20,857 bases of DNA from Didymodactylos carnosus. Its lineage: Eukaryota; Rotifera; Eurotatoria; Philodinida; Philodinidae. The notes beneath the pieces were generated by a model, which worked only from the letters and a program-made list of their open reading frames with translations, made no database searches and was not told the DNA's origin. The stretch spans positions 1 through 20,857 of the forward strand of contig CAJNOQ010003259.1 in assembly GCA_905250885.1 (NCBI GenBank), read 5' to 3'. A program made the position numbers and the translations under genes. Every line of letters starts with the position of its first letter. Within the stretch, counting starts at the first letter, position 1. Positions 1 through 8,068 of this stretch are shown one piece after another.

Positions 1-423
1 ACGATACTGTAGAAATTACTATTTCAGGGTAAAGTCAAATGAAATATCAAAACGATTTTCTTAAGTCATTATGACAGGTATCTTTTGTGTTCTATTTACT
101 TTAGAAATGCTAAGGTTTTCTTTTAGCTAAAAAATGATTGTTAATTGTAGTGAGAAGCATGTGAGTTACATTGTACATCTTGAATTTCTCACCAATTATT
201 AACATCAGTTATTTGACTATCACATTGATAAGTCTGATCATCCAACTTCTAGTTATTATATTAGCTAATAATTATCAAACTTGAAATAGAAAACGTTAGA
301 CTAAACATTAGAACAACAATTTGAGAGTTCATGCATCTTTGATGCCAATAAAATATCGAAACAGTAACGATAAACATGTGACCATGTAAATAGAACTTTA
401 ATTATTGTAGATCGTGATTAAGA
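1..423. other. AT-rich upstream region, no gene seen
   Basis: AT-rich sequence with frequent stops in all frames. A TGA at 415-417 lies in frame just upstream of the ATG at 424. The pyrimidine-poor TTGTAG ending at 410 could be a 3' splice site or simply leader sequence. No repeats or RNA genes were recognised. Confidence 0.5.
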
Positions 424-828
424 ATGGAAGTATTAGATGATTCAATCGATTTATTTAAAAAATACAAACTGAAATGTCGTCCAGTACAAACAGAAGATCG
501 TGTGAAAAATGAGCAGTCAGTTGAACTTCAAAATAATTACAACAGAGAAGATGAAATTGTTGAACGTATTAATCATCGTTCAAACGTTTATGACAACAGT
601 GATGATTTTTATTTACAATTTCAAATAACAAATGTAAACGACATTCTTGATGATACTACTAAAGTCGAACAATCGTCAAATTCATGTAAGGAAATGCATA
701 GAGTACAATTATTCGATCATAAAGACATACTGTTGTTATTAGACGACAATAACTCACTTCATTCATTCTTAAGAGAGAGACATCGAAGTGATGAGAAGAA
801 GGGATTATCCAAAATTGGATATAAGTGA
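424..828 (+). CDS. hypothetical acidic 134-aa protein or first coding exon
   Basis: I do not recognise this protein. The frame is open for 405 bases in DNA where stops normally come every 10-20 codons, which suggests real coding sequence. It starts at ATG 424 (in-frame TGA nine bases upstream) and ends at TGA 826-828. The product is hydrophilic, rich in D, E, N, K and S, with no signal peptide or membrane segment. A short hydrophobic run near residues 101-106 (DILLLLDD) is the only non-polar patch. The terminal codons overlap ATAA/GTGAGA (GT at 825-826), a good match to a metazoan 5' splice site, so the true product may continue into a downstream exon and the apparent stop may be intronic. 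It could also be an intact short gene or a fragment of a larger decayed one. Function unknown. Confidence 0.45.
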   Translation: MEVLDDSIDLFKKYKLKCRPVQTEDRVKNEQSVELQNNYNREDEIVERINHRSNVYDNSDDFYLQFQITNVNDILDDTTKVEQSSNSCKEMHRVQLFDHKDILLLLDDNNSLHSFLRERHRSDEKKGLSKIGYK

Positions 829-830
829 GA
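821..830 (+). promoter_or_regulatory. candidate 5' splice site at the end of the 424-828 ORF
   Basis: ATAAGTGAGA matches the metazoan donor consensus (AG/GTRAG) well, and the GTGAG covers the apparent stop codon. If used, the ORF is an exon and not a complete gene. No matching acceptor or downstream exon could be identified in the window. Confidence 0.3.
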
Positions 831-922
831 CAGTCAAAAACACCAATTTTTATCCGAATGTTCGTTATGAATGAGCAAAAAGGTTGAAACCTTGTATATT
901 ATCAGATCTCCTCTATTTAATG

Positions 923-1079
923 TAGTAGCGTAGCCACCGAGTGGTCTCAGCCTACCCACTAACTGGTTTTGCCCCATCCACTCAAATTTATAATTCACAC
1001 TACTCTGCGCTAATGTCTACCACTTTGAAAAAATTTGGGTCAACGCCCATCCACTAACAAAATCCTGGTCACGCCACTA
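923..1079. mobile_element. 157-bp hAT-type MITE with perfect 8-bp target duplication
   Basis: The element is flanked by identical 8-bp direct repeats ATTTAATG (915-922 and 1080-1087). Its ends are imperfect terminal inverted repeats: TAGTAGCGTAGCCA on the left and TAGTGGCGTGACCA on the inverted right, 11 of 14 matching, all differences being A/G. An 8-bp duplication plus ends of the form TAGNG or TAGNA fits the hAT superfamily. The interior has no coding capacity and repeats a CCCA(C/T)-rich motif (CCCACTAA, CCCATCCACT) on one strand. It is a non-autonomous passenger; no matching hAT transposase is visible here. Confidence 0.78.
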
Positions 1080-1087
1080 ATTTAATG

Positions 1088-1903
1088 CGCTAGTTTTGTA
1101 TTCTGAACAAACTCATCTCCCGTAGATAATACGAAGTTTTTTAAAAGCTCTTCAAAAATTCTTGTGAATATTAAAAATAATTATTAAATTTTTTGAATAT
1201 TGAAAGGTCTCCTCTTTAGTGGAACTCACTCTCCAAAAAAAAACTCAAAAACAAACACACTCTCACAAAAAGAATACACACAGAACCAGAAAAAGCTAAC
1301 ACATAGAAAAAAACGAACAATGAATGAATGTACGAAGAGGGCATGACGAAGACATGCAATGACAGAACAGAAACTATGCACAAACATAAAGCTGATATAG
1401 GCATGCAATGACTCCACTTAGGAATGAAACCTATTTCTAACAAATATAAATGATTCTTTTAATATAAGGCGCCGCTAATTCAAATTTTAAGCAATATTTT
1501 ATCACTCATTTATGCATGGTTGGATAGATCCAGTCGAGCTAATCAAGAAAATGTAAGTTTTAACTTTACGAGTCCAAATTTTAAGTGAAAAATGTCTAAA
1601 ATACTAGAAAGGGCATAAAATTTCAAAAAAGAAACAGTTCCGCCACGAAAATTTCCACAGTTTTTAAAACAAAAAGGCCAGTTTCTCGTAGTTTTGTAGC
1701 ATTTTTCCTATATTATAGAAAGCAACATTTTCTTTAAAGAAAAACTCATCTTCTGTTTAAGATTAAGCTATTCTACGGGACATAATAGAGTATACTGGGA
1801 AATTGGCTTATCTCTGGAATGGTGAGTGAGAGGAAAAGAATTGAAAGAGAAACAAACGACACAATCTATTCTGAAACCAAGGAGTTTTGACCTTAATTAA
1901 TCT
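1088..1903. other. intergenic, low-complexity A/C-rich stretch
   Basis: 1230-1320 is A/C-rich on the plus strand (runs of A, CAAACACAC, ACACACAG) and so produces a spurious T-rich open frame on the other strand. CATGCAATGAC occurs twice (about 1353 and 1401). Nothing else was recognised up to the fold-back arm at 1904. Confidence 0.5.
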
Positions 1904-1949
1904 ATTTCTCACTTTATTGTATTTTATTTCATTAAAGAATTTTCATTCT

Positions 1950-1978
1950 GAGCTTTTGAATCACCGATTCATCATCAG
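1950..1978 (-). repeat. CTGATGAT-hairpin motif, copy 1
   Basis: Read on the minus strand: CTGATGA, T, GAATC, three-base loop, GATTC, AAAAGCTC. The stem is 5 bp and perfect. The segment after the stem is AAAA where the other copies have GAAA. See the matching finding for the comparison with hammerhead-like cores. Confidence 0.5.
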
Positions 1979-2387
1979 AGTTACAATATTAAAATTTAAC
2001 ACAGTTAAAACTACACATTCAATAAGACTAAGGACATTATTCTATAAATGTATATACAAATGTACGTGATAACAGAATAAATGTAGAACTACATAGGGAA
2101 AAAGAGAAAGAAGTAGAAGAAGGAAAAGGAATGTAAACATTATAAACTTCAAAGTTAAAGTCCTGCCATTAACAAAATTCAATAGATTTAACTTTATCAA
2201 GCTACAATATGGTCAGCCACGTTATAAAACATACCAAAACTACGAAAAGCAATCGATAAGGAGATCAGACTAATTTGTGATTTTATGTATAAGTTATGAC
2301 GTACATTTGTATATATATTTATAGAATAACGTCCTTAGTCTTATAGATTGTGTAGTTTTAACTGTGTTAAATTTTAATACTGTAACT

Positions 2388-2415
2388 CTGATGATGAGTC
2401 GATGATTCGAAAGCT
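2388..2415 (+). repeat. CTGATGAT-hairpin motif, copy 2
   Basis: Plus strand: CTGATGA, T, GAGTC, three-base loop, GATTC, GAAAGCT. The stem pairs with one G-T wobble, replacing an A-T pair of copy 1. Confidence 0.5.
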
Positions 2416-2462
2416 TAAAATGAAAATTCATTAATTAAATAAAATAAAACAAAGTAAGAAAC

Positions 2463-2994
2463 GAATTTAGCTACAAATTATTATAAAACAGACACTTTTA
2501 TTCTCAAAGTCTTGCCTCTAACAAAATTCCTATAGAATTCATAGAAATAGATTAATTAAACTGATTTTGATAGCATTTTTACGAATAGCACACATACAGA
2601 AGCGCAATACTCTTAGACATCATGCCTTGGCGACTAACAATGCAGTCTTCTATTACATAATATGATTAAGCATACTATATCGTTTTTATACATTTTCATC
2701 TGTAATAACTCAGATTACATTTTTTATACAAAAAGTAAAAGTGACGGATTGCTGATAAAATGCTATGGAAAAAAAGTAATCTTACCTGAAGTAATCTTAC
2801 CTGAATAACATAAGAAACTTATCAATACAAAATTATAATACACGTGTTTTGCACGTGTGTACAATCGTGGAATAATAAAGACACAAATACATCAATGGTA
2901 TGAACAATGAATACCCCTCTTTCCATGAAAAAAAATATAGATCCAGGTGATTACATTGGTGAGCGTTCAGCATGATGAAACATTATAGTCATGT
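2463..2994. other. intergenic, small repeats only
   Basis: Contains a perfect 15-bp tandem duplication (2776-2790 and 2791-2805) and a 7-bp palindrome with a 5-base loop, ACACGTG/CACGTGT at 2840-2858, which holds two CACGTG E-box-like hexamers. The E-boxes may be only a by-product of the palindrome. No gene was seen. Confidence 0.5.
2776..2805 (+). repeat. 15-bp unit tandemly duplicated
   Basis: GTAATCTTACCTGAA occurs twice with no spacer and no mismatch, most simply a recent slippage duplication. Confidence 0.85.
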
Positions 2995-3313
2995 TAATAT
3001 GGTTGACCGAATACGTTTATTCAATGGTACAAAAAACAGCACAAAAAAGTCCAATTCACAGATGTCCATGTGTTTGACAGTTAACTGTTCTACACATGAA
3101 TTGATAGTGTGTATGTGTGCTATGCTTATAAAATCGGTAACCAACGGTGTTAGATATTTCATCTTACTGACATGTTTCTTTCAATAATTTAGTTCTTTGT
3201 TACGTAATACATTCTATCCATATCCTCACACAAACACAAAATACACATCTGTATAATAGGACAACAAATAGAATATAAAAAAGAACAAAATACGAACCCA
3301 TTGAAATATATTT
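2995..3313 (+). repeat. 319-bp interspersed repeat, copy A
   Basis: This segment is the reverse complement of 10938-11256 with the same length and only two differences seen by eye (near 3027 and 3246). Similarity stops abruptly on both sides. An open frame runs through both copies, but composition and lack of any recognisable domain argue against coding. No clear terminal inverted repeat or target duplication was found. The right edge carries CGAACCCATTGAAATAT, shared by a third, diverged copy at 3838-3948, which matches past this copy's edge, so the 319-bp unit may be a truncated form of a longer element. Confidence 0.85.
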
Positions 3314-3598
3314 ATAATTCATCTTGATGTATTTCAATAATCATTCACATTTATCAAAGATGCCCTAGCAAGTCATATACCATGAAAATACTTGTGCTAA
3401 ATCTAGTAGAGTTTTTAATGGTGAATGTTAGTTCAATGAGCAATAAGAAAAGCAAATATGAGAATAACAGAAAAACAGAAAAAATAGAACCATCGAATAA
3501 ATAATCAATAAAGTGTGCCCGTCTAATTCAACACTGAAACTACTACTATGACGGCTGAAGACTTTCATAATTCCATAAGAATGATAATATGAAAATCA

Positions 3599-3824
3599 AT
3601 GAAACCCATTGAAATGTACTTCGTCTACGATTTTAGGGTGGGATTTTGTTTACCAACCGTTCAGTCATTTTTGGAAGTCATTTAACAGAAAAAAGTCCTC
3701 AATGTTAATTAAAAGAACACTCAATAAAAAGTGCGATTGAGTTTAAAATTGCAGTTAATAGAAATTCATCTTTTCAAAATGAAAAAGATTGATGTAAAAC
3801 AAACAATATTTTAATGGGTTTCAT
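3599..3824. repeat. possible small element bounded by 12-bp inverted repeats
   Basis: ATGAAACCCATT at 3599-3610 is inverted at 3813-3824. Similarity does not extend far into the interior and no target duplication is evident, so this could equally be two independent copies of the AACCCATT repeat-end motif in opposite orientation. Confidence 0.3.
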
Positions 3825-3837
3825 TTCTTTTATTTTA

Positions 3838-3948
3838 GTAACTTAGTTACATTTTTCTCAATATGCAAACACAAAATACATGTCTACATAACAGGGCAAC
3901 AAACAGAACATGAAAGAGAACGAAATACGAACCCATTGAAATATTTAT
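3838..3948 (+). repeat. diverged partial copy of the 319-bp repeat
   Basis: 3867-3948 aligns to the right third of copy A (3233-3316) at about 80-85% by eye, including CAAACACAAAATAC and the conserved edge CGAACCCATTGAAATAT. Similarity weakens upstream to about 3838. It is older than copies A and B and in the same orientation as copy A. Confidence 0.65.
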
Positions 3949-5176
3949 AACCATTGTTCAAATATTTAATCGGACAGCATAGTTGACTTTGTCGACCTAA
4001 AAGGATATGTTTTTCAAGAGTAAATGCATGAATAATCGAATGCTTTTCTCTTGTGTCTCTACTTCATTTTAATCATGCATGTTTTATTTTTTCATGAAAA
4101 GAGGAGTATTTATTGTAGACACCATTGACACAGAATTGTTTTATGTGGTAACTGTTTTGAAAGGTTTTGATGGATGATTCTGTTATCGGTGACGGTATTG
4201 ACAATTTTACTGTGCGTTATTAATGCGAACTCTAATAATTACTAGGCACTGTCCTGTCAATGGCTCTTGTTTATTTTTGGCGGCTTCAAGTGACTCCATC
4301 AGTCTTTTAAATGGCGTCGTAGATAATCTGGCATTCAGTGATTTGATTCTCTACATTTAAAGAAACCATTTTGGTTTTTATAAAAACAATGAGTGGCCAA
4401 TGATTCAGACAAATGAAAAGCAAACAAGCGTCCCAAAAAAGTTTGCACAGCTTTAAATTTGTAAACAGATCTAAATAAGACTGTAAAAATATTATTCATT
4501 TAGTTGTTGAGCAATAAAAATGTGAAATTCATGCTGGAAAATTAGGTGATCATGAGTGTCTGTTTATGAAGCTAAGCTTCAGGATGTACAGTATTTGGGC
4601 TGTTTTATATTCTGTTTATAAGAAATCAACAAGAAAAAATGTATAAAACCCTCTGGGTTTTTTTCTAGAAACCCTCAGGATAAAAACATCATTTTTTAAT
4701 TTTTTCGATTTTGTAATCCCATCTAGAGGACACAATTAACTATATCTTGAAGTTTTGAAGTCGCTCTAATGTTTTTTGAGTGAATTGTGAATTTTTTAAT
4801 AATAGGTGAAAACAGACGGAAAGTCTTAATTTTTGAAAAACTTGGTTTTCTCTAGATTTTAAAATCTTTTTTTCAAAAACAAATATTGCCACGAGATTCA
4901 GCATGGCCGAAATTATGTTTCCATGTATTGCAAAGATTTATTGACCGAAATGAAGAGCAGTCGTAGGGCTGCAGGGAAACCCCGTCTTCTCCATAACCAT
5001 GGCACATGAAGCTTTCGCTTAGGCCTAAGTAAACAACACCCGTGGAAAAAATCTAGATACATTTCGTCTGGAATCGGGCGATACTAGATTTTTTTTGGTA
5101 CTAGAGGATTCCGTTTTGTGGAGGGCACTTTTCTCACGCAACTAAATGAGTTAGGTTACCAAATAATGATCCTCTT

Positions 5177-5270
5177 TAACGCGTGGATAATCGATGCATC
5201 GTAACGTGTTGATAATTAACGCATCCGCTTTCTTTAACGGGTTCTTAATTACCATTGCGTTAAGATGCGT
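5177..5270 (+). repeat. degenerate TAACGNG tandem repeat
   Basis: TAACGCGTGGATAAT, TAACGTGTTGATAAT and TAACGGGTTCTTAAT begin at 5177, 5202 and 5235, each followed by related GCATC or CATTGCG sequence. Unequal spacing (25 and 33 bases) indicates an old, eroded array. Confidence 0.35.
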
Positions 5271-5539
5271 TCATAGTAATACCAATATAATTATTCAAGT
5301 TGTTAATGTTTTTTAATTATATTTCAGCCCTTCTCTCTGTTTTTCCAGATTTCTGCTTCTTCTAGATACCAGGAGTACACAGATGACATGCATTATATGA
5401 ATTTGTGCTGTAAAGTCGCTCCCAGAAGAAATATCAGCAAATAGAAGACCGCCCTAAAAGCTTATGCCTCTCCATAGTATTAAAATCGACTTGAGTTGTC
5501 AAATAAAATACAAAATCTATTTTTATTGCAGAGGATTTA

Positions 5540-6180
5540 AACACTTTTTATGTAAAATGATGAATTCCAATATTCTAGCATCGTATGAGACCAGAAATCT
5601 GTTCATTAATGACAAATTTCTACGATGATTTACTCATACTAATACTAGTATCAGGTGAATGTCACCACAGAACGGCCATCAATTCTTGGAACCAGAGATA
5701 ATGTTTATTTTATTACGCATTCTTACTCAGAAGAAAATTCAGATGGCAGTTCAAAACGAAATTTTTACGAAGCTCAGCACATCGTGGAATTGGCTAGTTT
5801 TTTGACGAAACAAGGCTATGAGATATCACAAATAACAATATTGCTCTTGTATTTGGGTCAACGACAATCGATTTCTCAAATAGCTAAACGAAAATATCCT
5901 AGTGCATTAAAAGGAGTTCGTATAATAACAGTCGACGATTGTAAAGGTGAAAAAAATGATATTATCCTTCTTTCATTGGTTTGAAGCCATTTACACAGTG
6001 ACATTGGATTTCTCAAAATTAAAAATCGAATCTGTGTGGCATTGTCTCGGGCGAAATGTGTTTTCTGCATTCTGGAAAATTTAGAAATGTTACGAAATCA
6101 AATGAAATGTGGGAAAATTTGACACAGTCATTGCACTGTAATGCAGAAGAGGATTGTCATTCATTATTAAAACCAGCCAT
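5540..6180 (+). pseudogene. ZNFX1-like (NFX1-type) SF1 helicase C-terminal remnant
   Basis: Family knowledge: ZNFX1-type proteins are UPF1-like superfamily 1 RNA helicases linked to antiviral and small-RNA responses. The sequence retains the end of the second RecA domain. A frame at 5579-5630 gives the HRMRPEIC segment after motif IV; another at 5655-5984 holds the region up to motif V (VDDCKGEKNDIILLSL, 5931-5978); the same frame continues to motif VI (NRICVALSRAK, 6024-6056). Damage includes TAG at 5576-5578 where the family has Gln before HRMRP (CAG to TAG), a frame change or intron before 5655, TGA at 5982-5984 where the family has Arg (CGA to TGA), and a further frame change near 6104. 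The motif V glutamine of the usual QGE is Lys. Walker A and B and the zinc-finger region are absent. It is a dead fragment, converging with the minus-strand Gag remnant. Confidence 0.75.
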
Positions 6181-7283
6181 ATTTTGAAGTGTGCGATAGC
6201 ATTTGTACCATCATTCCAATGAAGAAGTCAAGCTGCTGAACGAGCGAAATGACGATCCTTGATTTGCGGACAAAAGGGTGAAAGATGTGTCGAACTACCA
6301 CAAATATTGCATGAATTTGGTTTTTGGCCAGCAAAATACGTAAAGAAAAGGTGGGCATCGCGCTTTCCTCAATCTAGTTTGATGTTCTTTTGAGATAAAT
6401 AAAGAGCAGCTTTAGCAGCGAAGGCTTGATCGTACGAATAGAACGCATTTCCACCGAAACGACAAAATAAATTAACAATGATCGCAAGATGTGACATCAA
6501 GTCGTTACGGCGTGAAGGACGTGCACAAATCATGATAGAAGCATAGCGAACAAAGGTGGCGACAAATTCAGTAATTGACAGAGCCTTCAACAAACGTGGA
6601 TCGGATGGTTCACGTAAAACAACCAGTGTTGTATCAGCTTCATCTCGATATGAGACACTACTACTACCAACAGGCAGCAAAAGATGAGGTAAATTCACAT
6701 CTTCATCTTTAATAATAGAGGTACGAAGATGTGGCGGTACAAATTCAGCCTCGGAGTCCATATCTAATGCTAAAGCTGAGATATCAGTTCCCAGTGCAGT
6801 GAACAAAGAATACATGCCTTTTGACTCAATATCTGCTGTTGTTTTTGAAGTCGGTAACGATGTTCACCTTACTGTTGTATAATGTTTTGATAATGTTGAG
6901 GTGATGTTCAATGAATTCGTTGAATTTGCCAATTCACGTGCTGCTAATTGTAACATGCAATCATGTGAACCATTTAGCATAGTAGAATTAGGTGTCGTTG
7001 TGGTTGATCTTCCACTCGTAAGGCACGGTGGCAAGAATACATCATGAAAAGCATTCATTAATTGTCGTTGCTGCTGTTGTTGAGCCACTGACGATAATTT
7101 AGTTGATGGTGGATCAATAATTAATGATGAGTGGACGATGTTGGTACAGTTCGTAGTATGCCATGCCAACAATATTTCACGTGTTGAATCTGGTGGTGGT
7201 TTGACGCCAGATGTTATTAAATCTTCGATCAGCTGTTCAGTTGTAGGTTGCGCTGCCGTCGTAGGCGCCGGCGGTGATGGTCA
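6180..7283 (-). pseudogene. Gag-like protein of a retroelement (possibly DIRS/tyrosine-recombinase type) with CCHC knuckle, decayed
   Basis: One minus-strand frame from 7280 to about 6180 reads as a single protein interrupted only by TGA codons at 6864-6866, 6369-6371 and 6228-6230; another TGA (7281-7283) bounds the upstream end. In order: a P/T/A-rich stretch; a SAP-like helix pair (EQLIEDLITSGVKPPP, about 7230-7180); a low-complexity linker; a conserved block (SITEFVATFVRY ... RFGGNAFYSYDQAFAAKAAL, 6570-6400); LD(stop)GKRDAHLFF at the 6369 TGA, where relatives have DW; then CX2CX4HX4C (CNICGSSTHLSPFC, 6311-6270). The order resembles Gag-like ORFs of DIRS/Ngaro retroelements from animals, recalled by pattern rather than searched. 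No reverse transcriptase or tyrosine recombinase was found nearby, so it is a truncated copy. The start codon appears lost: no in-frame ATG precedes the SAP-like region. Confidence 0.6.
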
Positions 7284-8068
7284 TGAACGTAATGAAATTA
7301 GTCATAAACGGCGGTTATTGCTCACCCCTTCCTGCACCCTGTTCACTACGCTCACAAATTGTTCACATTAACCACTATTCACATAGTTTCCATAGTTCCC
7401 GTTATTCTCATAGTTCGTATAATACCATACTCTTAATCGTATACTATAGTATCATACTCTTAATAATATGTAGCACAATAAATTCTCATAAAGCCGCGAG
7501 TATAAGAGCGAAGACTGTCCAAAATTCCATAAGTGCAAAGAAATAAATCGAAAATTGTGCTCAAATTTTTCAAAATTCTTCCAAGTTCGAAAACGACGCA
7601 AAAAAGACGATACAAATTGTAGCCGCATTATGACACCACTCGATTTTCCCGACTCGCTCACAAATTGTCTGTTAAAAAGCGATGGTTGGTTTAGTTTAAT
7701 TCTTTCTCCATACACTATTTGTTTGAACTATATCAGTCAAAAGTGCGGAAAAAGTTGGACAAAACTGAGTTACTTTCTAGCTTTTGTTTGTGAGCGATCA
7801 TGGAACTTCCACAAACATATTAACGTTAAAACTGGTCACTAAACTAAATTTTAGTTGTTTTAGGTTGTTTTAGTTACTAAAACAATCGTCGCTTTTTTAT
7901 AAATAAGCTAGAAAAGAAAAGGAGAATCAGCTCTATCTATTCTAGTAAGAAACAGTTCTGGAAAAAGATTTACAAATTTTTCTGTCATATAATTACTATT
8001 GCCGAATATCTTTTGTATCGCTTTCATCAAGGTAACGATTTGTTTCTTCTTACTATCGTCAGTTTGAC
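7284..8068. other. spacer between Gag remnant and transposase; palindrome cluster
   Basis: 7375-7480 has short CATAGTT and TAATA repeats. Weak open frames exist on both strands at 7452-7842, neither recognised and probably chance. Two compact palindromes lie together: AACTAAA/T/TTTAGTT (about 7842-7856) and TTGTTTTAGT/T/ACTAAAACAA (7864-7884). These lie upstream of the transposase relic and could be subterminal sequence of that element, but no partner was found beyond 9756. Confidence 0.35.

Larger units (their letters stand above)
1904..2462. repeat. fold-back element, two 170-bp inverted arms around a ~219-bp loop
   Basis: 1904-2073 is the reverse complement of 2293-2462 at roughly 90% identity by eye, with no large gaps. 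The arms are AT-rich and non-coding. Both contain the same compact hairpin motif (plus-strand copy 2388-2415, minus-strand copy 1950-1978). A further copy of the outer edge (AGAAATAGATTAATTAA) sits at 2545-2561, and a direct repeat (about 2151-2187 versus 2504-2540, core CTAACAAAATTC or TTAACAAAATTC) links the loop with the right flank, so the right side has been rearranged or interrupted. No clean target duplication was found. It could be a fold-back transposon or two head-to-head insertions of one repeat. Confidence 0.7.
3314..5176. other. intergenic repeat debris
   Basis: No coding segment was recognised over about 1.8 kb. It holds an inverted pair ATGAAACCCATT (3599-3610) and AATGGGTTTCAT (3813-3824), the diverged repeat copy at 3838-3948, a 15-base palindrome TGAAGCT/A/AGCTTCA at 4567-4581, and a palindrome CTTAGGCCTAAG near 5010. 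4900-5110 is less AT-rich than its surroundings but is interrupted by stops and matches nothing I know. Confidence 0.45.

Noticed and set aside
1216-1443. Two T-rich minus-strand open frames with Phe/Val/Leu-rich, membrane-like products
   Set aside because: They arise from a low-complexity A/C-rich tract; composition alone explains the hydrophobicity.
2972-3187. 71-codon open frame through repeat copy A, nearly identical in copy B
   Set aside because: Conservation reflects recent duplication of the whole 319 bp, including non-coding parts; no domain, and the two N-termini differ because the flanks differ.
7138-7546. Plus-strand open frames opposite the Gag remnant
   Set aside because: They are antisense to the minus-strand frame, which carries recognisable motifs; no motif on the plus side.
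7452-7842. Overlapping 87- and 95-codon open frames on opposite strands
   Set aside because: Neither has recognisable features and each could be the shadow of the other; insufficient support.
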